Shown: one piece after another, positions 1 through 6,948 of the stretch
Numbering within the stretch: the first letter of the stretch is position 1
How the letters are laid out: each line of letters opens with the position of its first letter
Source of the DNA: a virus
Virus record (IMG/VR): IMGVR_UViG_3300032242_001675
Location: 1 to 58,665 of that record
Strand: one strand, 5' to 3'
DNA length: 58,665 nt
The notes under the pieces: model-generated
What the model saw: the letters and a program-made list of their open reading frames with translations, nothing else
Database searches by the model: none
What the model was told of the DNA's origin: nothing
Program-made: the position numbers and the translations under genes

Positions 1-123
1 AAATTTGAAGACCCCCGCACCGAGCCCTACGACCGCTACTCCCCCAAACTCCCTAACCGCTGCAACGCGCTGCTTCAGGAGTGGGTGGATGTCTTGGCGT
101 TTGCGGCGTTTAAGGTGATTATT
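1..123. repeat. Left copy of 123-bp terminal direct repeat (circle overlap)
   Basis: Bases 1-123 are identical to bases 58543-58665. The repeat lies inside a coding sequence, and the reading frame continues correctly when the ends are joined. This is what an assembler leaves at the ends of a circular or circularly permuted genome. A true short packaging repeat would more usually be intergenic, though the sequence alone cannot exclude one. Confidence 0.95.
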
Positions 124-297
124 AAGAAGTCGGACGCCGGGTTCAACAACACCAAAACCCGCGGCGTGACCACCGGCGAGCGCCTGCTACACTTTGTGGA
201 GAACCCCGCCTACAACGCTAAAAACCGCTACAGCTGCCCGGAAGACATCGAGATGACAATCGATAACATTAAGAAACTTTTACCCATTCAAGAGTAG
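1..297 (+). CDS. RecA-like (Sak4/AAA_24-type) ATPase, C-terminal part of the gene split by the window ends
   Basis: This is the 3' part of the gene that starts at 58102; joined across the circle overlap it encodes about 245 residues. The N-terminal part at the other window end has a Walker A loop (GGHGIGKST) and a Walker B-like strand (VVIDSVDWL), followed by NVVLIAHA, which resembles the RecA motif after Walker B. Phage ATPases of this kind act as single-strand annealing or strand-exchange recombinases or help load replication proteins. The ssDNA-binding protein, exonuclease and resolvase genes directly downstream support a recombination or replication role. The frame is open from base 1, so the ATG at 85 is not the start. 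Confidence 0.9.
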   Translation, partial: KFEDPRTEPYDRYSPKLPNRCNALLQEWVDVLAFAAFKVIIKKSDAGFNNTKTRGVTTGERLLHFVENPAYNAKNRYSCPEDIEMTIDNIKKLLPIQE

Positions 298-326
298 TTA
301 ACCCTTTTTTCACTAGGAGAAGTAAC

Positions 327-836
327 ATGGCAAAATTTGGATTCGACCCCACCGAGTTTGAACAGAACGGCAGCGGCGGCGGCAACTTTGAAATCATGCC
401 CGAGGGCGAGTACACGCTGAAGGCGATCGAGGCCGAGCAGAAAGAAACCAAGAAAGGCGACGGGGCGTACTTAGCCGTCACTTTTGAGGTCGTGAAGGGC
501 GAGCACACCGGACGCCGCGTGTGGCAGAACTTCAACGTCCATAACCCGAGCGAGAAAGCGCAGCAGATCGGTCGCGAGCAGGTGTCGGCCTGGAGCCGCG
601 CCGCCGGCAAGCCGAACGCCCAGGACTCCGACGAACTGCTCGAGCGCAGCTTTCAGTGCAAACTCGGGATTGAGAAAGGTACAGGCGGCTACTCGGATAA
701 GAACATTATTAAACTGTTCCTCACCCCGAACGCAACCCCTAGCGACGCCGCCGCGCCCAAGGCCGAAAAGCCTAAACCCGCTCCCGCAGCAGCAGCGACT
801 CCCGCGGGCGATAAAAAGAAGAACCCCTGGGATTAA
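327..836 (+). CDS. DUF669-type single-stranded DNA-binding protein
   Basis: The 169-residue protein has the layout of phage DUF669 proteins: a compact N-terminal OB-like domain opening with FDPTEFEQ and containing MPEGEYTLKAIEAE, then a low-complexity Pro/Ala/Lys linker (about 135-160) and a short tail ending KKKNPWD. A flexible tail with acidic/aromatic end is typical of ssDNA-binding proteins that recruit partners. It follows the RecA-like ATPase and precedes an exonuclease, the usual recombination cassette. The start is supported by AGGAG eight bases upstream. Confidence 0.88.
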   Translation: MAKFGFDPTEFEQNGSGGGNFEIMPEGEYTLKAIEAEQKETKKGDGAYLAVTFEVVKGEHTGRRVWQNFNVHNPSEKAQQIGREQVSAWSRAAGKPNAQDSDELLERSFQCKLGIEKGTGGYSDKNIIKLFLTPNATPSDAAAPKAEKPKPAPAAAATPAGDKKKNPWD

Positions 837-862
837 ACCGCCCTCGCGCTCGGTTCTTTTTT
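836..862 (+). terminator. Possible weak intrinsic terminator after the ssDNA-binding gene
   Basis: AACCG (836-840) can pair with CGGTT (851-855) around a 10-base loop, followed directly by C and six T. A second T-run (902-907) follows a GTGC/GCAC pairing, so the 101-bp gap may reduce read-through into the nuclease gene. The stems are only 4-5 bp, so any effect is probably partial. Confidence 0.35.
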
Positions 863-937
863 ACTCAGGCCGCCGGTGCGCCTGTACCCGAAGCCCGGCA
901 CTTTTTTCCGTTTTAACAAAAAAGGACTCGACAGATT

Positions 938-1789
938 ATGGTAGCGTTGCCCAAACCCGAGACTCAAATAATTGAGAAGATTTACGAGGCCATCGAGCAG
1001 CACGAAAAGCAGCCGTTCCGGCTCTCCCGCATCGGGGCTTCGGGGCTCGGCGGGGAATGCCTGAGGGCGGTGTGGTTGGCCTGGCGGGGGTATGCGGAGT
1101 CGCAGTTCAGCGGGCGCATGCGTAGGCTGTTCCGCACCGGCCACTTGCAGGAGGAGCGCATTATAGAAGACCTCCGGCGCGCGGGGTTGGAGGTCTGGTC
1201 GCACCAAGCCGACGGCGAACAGTTCACCTACACCGACCCCACGGGACACTTTGTCGCCAAGCTCGACGGCGTAGTTAAGAACGTACCGGGTGCCGAGAAA
1301 ACCCCCCACAACCTTGAAATCAAAACCCACAACAAGAAGAGCTTTGAGGAGCTACAGAAGAAAGGCGTACAAACCGCTAAACCCCTGCACTACACGCAGG
1401 TGCAGGCGGGGATGATGCTCTCCGGACTCACCCGCACGCTCTACGTAGCGCTGTGCAAAGACGACGAGCAGTTCTACGTGGAACGGATTAAGCCCGACGA
1501 GTACGCCATGGCTACCGTTCAGGCGCAGGTGACGCGGCTGCTCGCCGCCGAACTGATTCCCGCGGGCATAAGCGAAACCGGCAGCTCCTTCCCTTGCCGT
1601 TGGTGTGACATGCGTAAAGCGTGTGTAGGTGAAGAGCAGCCCATCAAAACGTGCCGCTCCTGCCTGAACGTGCGGGTGGTGACCGAGGGTGGAGGCTGGG
1701 TGTGTTCGCTCACTGAGGAGCCTCTGAGTGCTGCGGCGCAGCTGGCGGCCTGCGGTAGTTATGAGGCTCGCGCGGTGGCCAGGCTATGA
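938..1789 (+). CDS. PD-(D/E)XK exonuclease with Cas4/AddB-like cysteine pattern
   Basis: This 283-residue protein shows RecB-family nuclease motifs: GHLQEE (68-73), D110 in AKLDGVV, and E127/K129 in LEIKTH. It also has one cysteine before the nuclease core (C41 in GGECLRAVW) and C220-x2-C223-x5-C229 after it, the arrangement that binds a 4Fe-4S cluster in Cas4 and AddB nucleases. A further set (C239, C242, C256, C272) could form a zinc ribbon. The likely role is 5'-3' or processive DNA resection feeding the adjacent annealing protein. The start ATG at 938 lies 12 bases after an AAGGA. The next gene overlaps by four bases. Confidence 0.88.
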   Translation: MVALPKPETQIIEKIYEAIEQHEKQPFRLSRIGASGLGGECLRAVWLAWRGYAESQFSGRMRRLFRTGHLQEERIIEDLRRAGLEVWSHQADGEQFTYTDPTGHFVAKLDGVVKNVPGAEKTPHNLEIKTHNKKSFEELQKKGVQTAKPLHYTQVQAGMMLSGLTRTLYVALCKDDEQFYVERIKPDEYAMATVQAQVTRLLAAELIPAGISETGSSFPCRWCDMRKACVGEEQPIKTCRSCLNVRVVTEGGGWVCSLTEEPLSAAAQLAACGSYEARAVARL

Positions 1790-2301
1790 TCACCCTCGGC
1801 GTGGACCCCGGCCTGACGGGAGCGGTGGCGGTGTTGCGCGACGGAGCCGAGCTGCTGAGTTTGTTCGACATGCCCGTCATGCAGTCCGGCGCGGGCGGCA
1901 GCCGTGTGCAGAAAATAGTAGACGCTAAGGCGCTGCATGAGCTGCTCAGCGGGTGTTGTTTTTATTTCCGTTTTGAGTACAACAAAGAGCCCGCGGCGGA
2001 GCCGGTTTACGCCCTCGTTGAGCGCACGACAGCTATGCCGGGGCAGGGGGTCTCGTCAATGTACAGCATGGGGCACTCGCGCGGGGTGGTGGAGGGCGTG
2101 CTGGGCTCGTTCCCTCAGGTTGAAACCAGCCTGGTGCCCGCGGCGGTGTGGAAACGCCACATGGGCTACACCGCAGACAAAGAGCCTATCCGCGCGGAGA
2201 TGCAGCGGGTGTTCCCCGCCGCGGAGCTCAGGTTAAAGAAACACGCCGACCGCGCGGAGGCATTAGCGATGGCTTTGTATTTATACCGTCAGAAAAAATA
2301 A
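1786..2301 (+). CDS. RuvC-like Holliday junction resolvase
   Basis: The 171-residue protein has the RNase H fold signature of RuvC: D7 in LGVDPGLTG, E79 in YALVERT, and D155/E158 in KKHADRAEA, the four expected metal-binding acids. Phage RuvC homologues resolve branched DNA made by recombination and replication before packaging. It starts in an ATGA overlap with the exonuclease gene, so the two are probably translationally coupled. Nothing looks truncated. Confidence 0.9.
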   Translation: MITLGVDPGLTGAVAVLRDGAELLSLFDMPVMQSGAGGSRVQKIVDAKALHELLSGCCFYFRFEYNKEPAAEPVYALVERTTAMPGQGVSSMYSMGHSRGVVEGVLGSFPQVETSLVPAAVWKRHMGYTADKEPIRAEMQRVFPAAELRLKKHADRAEALAMALYLYRQKK

Positions 2302-2315
2302 TTTTTTAAAACCAC

Positions 2316-2344
2316 TTGCCTTTTCTTAAAATATAAACTAAACT
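2316..2344 (+). promoter_or_regulatory. Sigma70-type promoter for the accessory gene train
   Basis: TTGCCT (2316-2321) and TAAACT (2339-2344) are separated by exactly 17 bases in an AT-rich gap of 80 bp. The same boxes at the same spacing occur at 48937-48965, and 17 of the surrounding positions also look alike. The leader downstream (2358-2372, ATAACTTTATAACTT) is identical in 15 bases to the leader after that promoter. The repetition makes a chance match unlikely. Confidence 0.75.
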
Positions 2345-2381
2345 ATTTTTGCGTTACATAACTTTATAACTTAGGACTAAC

Positions 2382-2636
2382 ATGAAAAACCTGACCCGAT
2401 ACGAAGCCCTCATCAGCGCCCGCGTCTCCGGAATACCCTGTTTAATCGGGGTACTGAGCTACGAGCGCGTTAAGGGTAGCTTTAATTACAACGATGTCTC
2501 CGACCTCGACTACAGCGGCTACGTGCAGACGGACTGGGAGCTGCTTGACCGCCGGGGCTACACCGCGCCGTGGCTCGCGCGTAAAGCCACGCCCGAGGAA
2601 ATCGAAACCGTTATCGCTAACCACTTTCAGGAGTAA
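2382..2636 (+). CDS. Small hypothetical protein, first gene of accessory train
   Basis: 84 residues, acidic, with no family I recognise. It is the first gene after the promoter at 2316-2344 and has an AGGA nine bases before the ATG. Codon use is GC-rich, like the core genome and unlike the genes beyond 3.5 kb. Several Tyr/Trp and Asp residues (DLDYSGYVQTDWEL) suggest a folded soluble domain. Confidence 0.75.
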   Translation: MKNLTRYEALISARVSGIPCLIGVLSYERVKGSFNYNDVSDLDYSGYVQTDWELLDRRGYTAPWLARKATPEEIETVIANHFQE

Positions 2637-2643
2637 CCCGAAC

Positions 2644-2775
2644 ATGATTCCCGTTGACACTCGCTCCGCCGCACAGCATCGTTTCTGGCGTTACGCGGGG
2701 TTTATTTTTAAAACAGTGTTTTCGTGCTCCGGCGCGGTGTTTGCTTATTATTTAATCTACAAGGGGTTCTTATGA
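2644..2775 (+). CDS. 43-residue single-pass membrane protein
   Basis: Encodes 43 residues with a basic N-terminus and one hydrophobic stretch (about 23-40) able to span the inner membrane. The ATG at 2644 follows the previous stop by seven bases, with AGGAG in the end of that gene. The stop overlaps the next start (ATGA), which supports it being translated. Function unknown. Confidence 0.6.
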   Translation: MIPVDTRSAAQHRFWRYAGFIFKTVFSCSGAVFAYYLIYKGFL

Positions 2776-2966
2776 GCGCGAAGTGGGAGCAGGCCTACGA
2801 GGACTGGGCGCGGCTGTTGGAGTCGGCGCGCGCGGAGGACCTGCTGAGGGACCCGCGGGCGGTGTGGGATGAGGCCTGGAGGCAGGCCGTGATGACCGCG
2901 GCGGGGGTCGCAGCAGTCGCGGACAGCGATAAAGTTGTTAAAAAACTTGAGGAGTTACTGAAATGA
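2772..2966 (+). CDS. Small hypothetical helical protein
   Basis: 64 residues, largely helical and charged (DWARLLESARAEDLL, then VVKKLEELLK). The ATG at 2772 overlaps the stop of the membrane protein and its own stop overlaps the next gene, so it lies in a coupled chain. GAAG/AAGGGG precedes the start. No known family recognised. Confidence 0.65.
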   Translation: MSAKWEQAYEDWARLLESARAEDLLRDPRAVWDEAWRQAVMTAAGVAAVADSDKVVKKLEELLK

Positions 2967-3157
2967 GCGATGAAATGGTTTTAGCCGCCGAGCACCGGCC
3001 TTATGCCCGAGCCTCGGCGACCAATGTGCAGCGGACTTGGAAAAAGCACGGCTGGGTGCCACCCTCTAAAGACCCCGCGGTGGTCGCGAAGTGGGACTAC
3101 TTTAAAGCGATTGCGCTGCTCTCCGAGCAGGCTTTTGAACGGGACTGCAAACCATGA
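2963..3157 (+). CDS. Small hypothetical protein
   Basis: 64 residues, starting in an ATGA overlap. The sequence contains RTWKKHGWVPPSKDP, a basic aromatic patch often seen in small phage proteins of unknown function. The stop again overlaps the next start at 3154. No assignment possible. Confidence 0.65.
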   Translation: MSDEMVLAAEHRPYARASATNVQRTWKKHGWVPPSKDPAVVAKWDYFKAIALLSEQAFERDCKP

Positions 3158-3318
3158 TCAGCCGTCTTGAGGTCGCCGCAATGGTATTGCAGGGCATGTG
3201 CGCGGGGGATTGGATATTTGATGTACCCGAGGGCAGCACGTGGGACGACGTTGCTATCCCCCGCGCGTTTGAGCTCGCAGACAAACTAATCGCAGAGGGG
3301 GCGAGCGATGAACATTAA
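3154..3318 (+). CDS. 54-residue hypothetical protein
   Basis: Encodes 54 residues beginning MISRLEVAAMVLQGM and rich in acidic residues. The start overlaps the previous stop by four bases, and the end overlaps the next gene by 11 bases. The spacing pattern of the chain is the main reason to call it. Confidence 0.6.
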   Translation: MISRLEVAAMVLQGMCAGDWIFDVPEGSTWDDVAIPRAFELADKLIAEGASDEH

Positions 3319-3544
3319 AGCCGCGTTGCAAAAAGACATTGAGGAGAAAGAGAAGATTATTGAGAATCTTCAACGCCTGCTCACCGTGAAGATGAACGTC
3401 GTGCGCGATGAGAGTCGCGTAGCCCTCGCTGATGAAATTAAACTCGACGCACGCCGTTACGCTTGGTTGCGTAAGCACATGGTGGAGCTCTTTATCACGG
3501 GTAGCAAACTGGACAAAGAAATCGATAAAAGGATGAAGAAATGA
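3308..3544 (+). CDS. Coiled-coil hypothetical protein
   Basis: 78 residues, strongly helical and charged, with a heptad-like stretch at about 8-30 (DIEEKEKIIENLQRLL). GGGGG lies seven bases before the ATG. It sits at the end of the GC-rich part of the train; the next gene is clearly AT-richer. Function unknown. Confidence 0.65.
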   Translation: MNIKAALQKDIEEKEKIIENLQRLLTVKMNVVRDESRVALADEIKLDARRYAWLRKHMVELFITGSKLDKEIDKRMKK

Positions 3545-3966
3545 AACACAAACATGCAGAGTTAATTAAGAAATGGGCAGACGGTGCTGAGATTGAATAC
3601 TCTTTTGAGGGAAAATACTGGCGTTTTATTGATAATCCAAGCTGGGATGAAAAATATAACTATCGCCTCAAACGCCCCGACTGGCAACGAAAACTGATCG
3701 ATGCAGCGAAGGAAGGCAAAGAAGTGCAACTTAGGTTTTATGACAGTTGGGAAAAATCGACAGTGAATTACGAGTTGGATGATTATGACTTTGCCGAATT
3801 CACAGAAGATTTTTACCGCATCAAGACAGAACCTAAGCCTGACATTGAACTTTTTTACTACGTTTTGGAGGGCGACATCACTAAATGGTATTCCCACGAG
3901 GCGCATTTCAAAGTCATCGTTGACGGCGAAACTGGCGAGTACAAAGGCGTGGAGTCATTAAAATGA
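3541..3966 (+). CDS. Hypothetical phage protein with IKKWADG motif
   Basis: 141 residues. The opening LIKKWADGAEIEY followed by W and NYRLK segments resembles a family of small phage proteins that begin with I(K/R)xWADG and contain one or two short aromatic repeats. A second similar repeat (about 75-110) may be present. It marks the start of the AT-rich accessory block and is coupled to both neighbours by ATGA overlaps. Confidence 0.75.
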   Translation: MKHKHAELIKKWADGAEIEYSFEGKYWRFIDNPSWDEKYNYRLKRPDWQRKLIDAAKEGKEVQLRFYDSWEKSTVNYELDDYDFAEFTEDFYRIKTEPKPDIELFYYVLEGDITKWYSHEAHFKVIVDGETGEYKGVESLK

Positions 3967-4163
3967 AAGACTTCTTTAAACGAGAAAAGCAGAAACTTGA
4001 TACCCACAAAGAAAAGTTGTCGAGTGATTTGGTTAAGCTGTCCTTGGCATACAAGACCTCGGATGGGGGCATCTTTGAAAATGAAACAGATGCAATCAGA
4101 AGGCAAGACACGCTAAATAATCGAAAACTTTACGGTGAGTTTTACGATTCTATATATATATGA
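3963..4163 (+). CDS. Small charged hypothetical protein
   Basis: 66 residues, Lys-rich N-terminal half and acidic C-terminal half. It starts in an ATGA overlap and overlaps the next start at 4160. No family recognised; low GC like its neighbours. Confidence 0.6.
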   Translation: MKDFFKREKQKLDTHKEKLSSDLVKLSLAYKTSDGGIFENETDAIRRQDTLNNRKLYGEFYDSIYI

Positions 4164-4279
4164 ATCCGCTTGCTAACAATGCTTTGATGGCGTATGACAA
4201 GCCATCGAGAGATATTATTTACGGACTACTTGAGCAATGGCATCAATACATTGAATTTAGACTTGAGGTGCTGAAATGA
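4160..4279 (+). CDS. 39-residue hypothetical protein
   Basis: Encodes MNPLANNALMAYDKPS and continues to 39 residues. Start and stop both overlap neighbouring genes by four bases, which is the main support. The C-terminal half looks helical. Confidence 0.5.
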   Translation: MNPLANNALMAYDKPSRDIIYGLLEQWHQYIEFRLEVLK

Positions 4280-4503
4280 AAAAACGCGGCTCATCAATAG
4301 CTGGGTTTGCTGACGCTCCAATAAAGGGTGAGGGGCAAAGCGTGGGTGGTCAGTATGGATTCCCAGAGCATTACAAACCAGTTTCTCCTGAGGTTATTAC
4401 GACATGGGTAGAGCGAAGGGTACCCCAAGAGTTGGAAGCGGAGTTTCATATATTGATTGATAGCTGGTTGCGCATTAAAGGGTTTAATCCGGAGGATATA
4501 TGA
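4276..4503 (+). CDS. Small hypothetical protein
   Basis: 75 residues with a Gly-rich N-terminus and a helical C-terminus. Embedded in the ATGA-coupled chain, with GAGG before the start. No known family recognised. Confidence 0.65.
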   Translation: MKKRGSSIAGFADAPIKGEGQSVGGQYGFPEHYKPVSPEVITTWVERRVPQELEAEFHILIDSWLRIKGFNPEDI

Positions 4504-4664
4504 GCAAGCCAATAACTGCTAAAGAGATGGTGAAAGATATGCTGAAAATGCTAGATGATGTTGTTGCTGATGTTCCGCCAGAAGAACGAGAGGAAGCGAA
4601 GGCAAAGATTTTGGGTGCATTTAGTCAACAAATGTTTTCAATGCAAATGAAGGAAAAAGAATGA
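4500..4664 (+). CDS. 54-residue helical hypothetical protein
   Basis: Encodes 54 residues with Met-rich amphipathic helices (KDMLKMLDD and FSQQMFSMQMK). It has GGAGG eight bases upstream and four-base overlaps at both ends. Function unknown. Confidence 0.6.
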   Translation: MSKPITAKEMVKDMLKMLDDVVADVPPEEREEAKAKILGAFSQQMFSMQMKEKE

Positions 4665-4939
4665 ACGAGCGACTAAAAGAACTTGCTATACGAGCTGATT
4701 TTTATGTAAATGATTCGGCAAAGCTAGGTCATGTCTGGTGTAGCGACCAATTGCCAATAGATGAAAACCTTGAGGAATTCGCCAAGTTAGTCAGGCAGGA
4801 TGAGCGTGAAGAAATCGCTAAATGGTTAAACACAGGTGTTGATTTTAAGGCGCTTGAAAAAGATCCGTTTCTTTTGCAATTTGCTTTTTCTATGATTGCG
4901 GGTATTTCAGAAATGATCACAGCAAGGGGTAAGAAATGA
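4661..4939 (+). CDS. Small phage protein, paralogue of the next gene
   Basis: 92 residues. The N-terminus (MNERLKELAIRA) and the later FAKLVRQDEREE match the next protein (MNEKIKQLAIRA and FAALVRDDALEE), so the two are paralogues from a tandem duplication. Proteins of this layout are common in proteobacterial phages but have no known role. Confidence 0.72.
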   Translation: MNERLKELAIRADFYVNDSAKLGHVWCSDQLPIDENLEEFAKLVRQDEREEIAKWLNTGVDFKALEKDPFLLQFAFSMIAGISEMITARGKK

Positions 4940-5178
4940 ACGAGAAAATTAAACAACTTGCTATACGGGCAGGGTTGACATGCACTCAAGACGGCTGGGT
5001 GTCTACCCAAAAGAAACACGCAGAGGGTGTGGAAGATGAATACTTGGAACACTTTGCCGCCCTAGTCCGTGACGATGCGCTAGAAGAAGCGGCTAGAGCT
5101 ATGCAGCCAATGCTGCGAGATATGATAAGCCGAGGAAATGCAGCTGACATTATTAGACAACTAAAGGATAGGCCATGA
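4936..5178 (+). CDS. Small phage protein, paralogue of the previous gene
   Basis: 80 residues, sharing N-terminal and FAxLVRxD motifs with the protein before it. GGGG and an ATGA overlap support the start. The C-terminal third differs from its paralogue, indicating divergence after duplication. Confidence 0.72.
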   Translation: MNEKIKQLAIRAGLTCTQDGWVSTQKKHAEGVEDEYLEHFAALVRDDALEEAARAMQPMLRDMISRGNAADIIRQLKDRP

Positions 5179-5372
5179 GTTTTTCGGTAAAAATTGAAAC
5201 AACAAAAGAGGGAAAGTACAGGGTGCGTGCGGCTCACTCTTTCGCCCCGTCTGTTGAGCGGGTATTCGATACGATGGAGGAGTGTCGTAAGTTTGCGGAT
5301 GAATGGTTTTCCAAAACGTATTTTGTAGATCCGTTTAGTCATTTAACCTCCCGAAAAAATCACACCATTTAA
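5175..5372 (+). CDS. Small hypothetical protein
   Basis: 65 residues with alternating beta-like segments at the start (FSVKIETTKEGKYRVRA). Starts in an ATGA overlap. No family recognised. Confidence 0.62.
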   Translation: MSFSVKIETTKEGKYRVRAAHSFAPSVERVFDTMEECRKFADEWFSKTYFVDPFSHLTSRKNHTI

Positions 5373-5381
5373 GGATAAACC

Positions 5382-5693
5382 ATGAAACCATTTGATTTAG
5401 AACGTGCAAAAGCTGGTGATCCTGTTTACGACACAGTATTAAGTGAGATTGCTCATTTTGTGGGCGTTGGTATTAACAGCGAACTTGTTATTGAGGCAAG
5501 GGGTGCTGTTTGTAAACGATGGGAAGATGAACTCCGCATGGCTCCAAAAAAGCGCACCGTGTGGGTAAATTTGTATGAGAACCAGAATTACTTTTCCATA
5601 GCGTACTACACCGAAGAAGAGGCGGACGCTGATAAATGGGACTTCCCCAAACGTCTTGGTGGTAAAGCGCACCCAATCGTGATCGAGGAATAA
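5382..5693 (+). CDS. Hypothetical protein
   Basis: 103 residues with a good ribosome-binding site (AAGGAT) nine bases before the ATG. The C-terminal half carries VWVNLYENQ and YYTEEEADADKWD, suggesting a small beta-alpha domain like those in other phage accessory genes. Function unknown. Confidence 0.68.
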   Translation: MKPFDLERAKAGDPVYDTVLSEIAHFVGVGINSELVIEARGAVCKRWEDELRMAPKKRTVWVNLYENQNYFSIAYYTEEEADADKWDFPKRLGGKAHPIVIEE

Positions 5694-5695
5694 CC

Positions 5696-5824
5696 ATGAA
5701 ACATCTTTGGAACATTGGGGGTTTTGCGCTTATTTATATTGGCGGATATTCACTAGGCATCGTAGAGTACCTGCTTGTTACGGCTGGCGCATTTTGTTTA
5801 ATTGTTTATGGGGCATCAATATGA
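5696..5824 (+). CDS. 42-residue membrane protein
   Basis: Encodes 42 residues dominated by two hydrophobic stretches (about 5-20 and 24-40), so probably inserted in the inner membrane as a hairpin. The start is two bases after the previous stop and the stop overlaps the next ATG. Function unknown. Confidence 0.55.
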   Translation: MKHLWNIGGFALIYIGGYSLGIVEYLLVTAGAFCLIVYGASI

Positions 5825-6162
5825 CTGACCAAGAACTATTAGAGTATGCGGCTAAGGCGGCAGGTCTTGAAATCAATAAAAGCTTAACAGGAACATTGTT
5901 TGTACTTAAAGGTGTGTCGCAATGGTGTGATTGGAATCCACTAATCGACGACGGCGATGCGTTGAGGCTGGCGGTGAAGATGGGCATGGAGGTTTATATA
6001 GACACTCACCCAGAAGGTTGCGATTGTACTGAGGTTTGGAGTGTTACTTACGATCAGCCAAAGAAACATGAAAGGTGTGTTAGTCACGGCGATGACCCAT
6101 GCGCCGCAACCCGCCGAGCAATTGTTATGTGCGCCGCTAGTATTGGTAAGGAGATGATATGA
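5821..6162 (+). CDS. Phage protein with WNPLxDDGDALRLAV motif
   Basis: 113 residues. Opening MTDQELLEYAAKAAG and the core WNPLIDDGDALRLAV are hallmarks of a small protein family widespread in phages of Enterobacteria and Burkholderiales; its function is not known. The ATG at 5821 overlaps the previous stop; a longer frame upstream exists but would run through the membrane-protein gene. Confidence 0.78.
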   Translation: MTDQELLEYAAKAAGLEINKSLTGTLFVLKGVSQWCDWNPLIDDGDALRLAVKMGMEVYIDTHPEGCDCTEVWSVTYDQPKKHERCVSHGDDPCAATRRAIVMCAASIGKEMI

Positions 6163-6293
6163 CTGACGATGATGTTTTTGTTTGGGTGGCGGCGTTAATT
6201 TTATTTGTTAACAATTTCATACTTGGTTGGCTAGTAGTGGATATGTTTTATCTTACGAATAAAACAGGAGAATCAAATGACACCAACAAATAA
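6159..6293 (+). CDS. 44-residue single-pass membrane protein
   Basis: Encodes 44 residues with an acidic N-terminus (MTDDD) and one strongly hydrophobic segment (about 6-32). Starts in an ATGA overlap with the preceding gene. The third tiny membrane protein of the accessory train; role unknown. Confidence 0.55.
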   Translation: MTDDDVFVWVAALILFVNNFILGWLVVDMFYLTNKTGESNDTNK

Positions 6294-6459
6294 ACTGCGC
6301 TGGCTTAACAAGTTTGAAACCGTAGAGCCTTACGAGTGTAGCGGAGGCAAACGCCCAGTTAAAGTGCTTCAACAATGGTGGGTAGCCCCAACCCACGATA
6401 CTTATTATGTTGACGGCAACTACGGCGAATGGCGTGATGTGGAGGTTGAAAATGAGTAG
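6277..6459 (+). CDS. Small hypothetical protein
   Basis: 60 residues, with LQQWWVAPT and YGEWRDVEV. Aromatic-rich and acidic at the end. GGAG lies before the ATG, and the stop overlaps the next start. No family recognised. Confidence 0.6.
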   Translation: MTPTNKLRWLNKFETVEPYECSGGKRPVKVLQQWWVAPTHDTYYVDGNYGEWRDVEVENE

Positions 6460-6730
6460 AGAATTAGTACAAAGAATCACAGATTATTTATCTGGCGGTG
6501 GTCTTGTTAATCCTGAATTAGCAAATCATAAAGAAGTGCGTGACCTGTTGATTGATTGCCGTAGCGAACTAGGCAAGCCTGAGCCAGCACCTGAACCTGT
6601 CGTTTCATTTCAAGATAGTGAAGAAGGTTTGTGGATTACCCTTGAATTTTACGGAGCTTACTTTTGTGAAAATTTAAGCGAAAGAAAACCCGCTAGGTAT
6701 TTTATTGACGCTTATAGGAGAAGAAAATGA
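6452..6730 (+). CDS. Hypothetical protein
   Basis: 92 residues starting MSRELVQRITDYL. It contains GKPEPAPEP, a short Pro/Glu linker like those in the longer protein at 6941. The ATG at 6452 is preceded by GGAGG; the upstream in-frame ATG at 6407 has no binding site. Confidence 0.65.
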   Translation: MSRELVQRITDYLSGGGLVNPELANHKEVRDLLIDCRSELGKPEPAPEPVVSFQDSEEGLWITLEFYGAYFCENLSERKPARYFIDAYRRRK

Positions 6731-6948
6731 ATAATGAAGTAGCGATCAATCACGCTGGGGCAGTAGCCACTATCAGGTGGTCACGCGATGAATTTCATAT
6801 AACCAAAGAAAGTAAATTCAACGAAGAACTTGCTAGTACGCTCGAAATAATCCCCTATGGCGAGGCAGTTACCACTCTTGGCGAAGACCGACGCAAATGG
6901 ATGCACGATAAATTAGACGCATGGATAAATGGAGAACTTGATGAATAA
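6727..6948 (+). CDS. Small hypothetical protein
   Basis: 73 residues, mixed charge, starting in an ATGA overlap. Ends with a helical acidic tail (LDAWINGELDE). No family recognised. Confidence 0.62.
   Translation: MNNEVAINHAGAVATIRWSRDEFHITKESKFNEELASTLEIIPYGEAVTTLGEDRRKWMHDKLDAWINGELDE

Noticed and set aside
1-123. True short direct terminal repeats (packaging ends)
   Set aside because: The repeat is within an intact gene that reads across the junction. An assembly overlap of a circular map is the simpler explanation, though it cannot be excluded fully without read data.
837-937. A tRNA or small RNA gene in the gap before the exonuclease
   Set aside because: No cloverleaf with an acceptor stem and T-loop could be found; only weak hairpins with T-runs.
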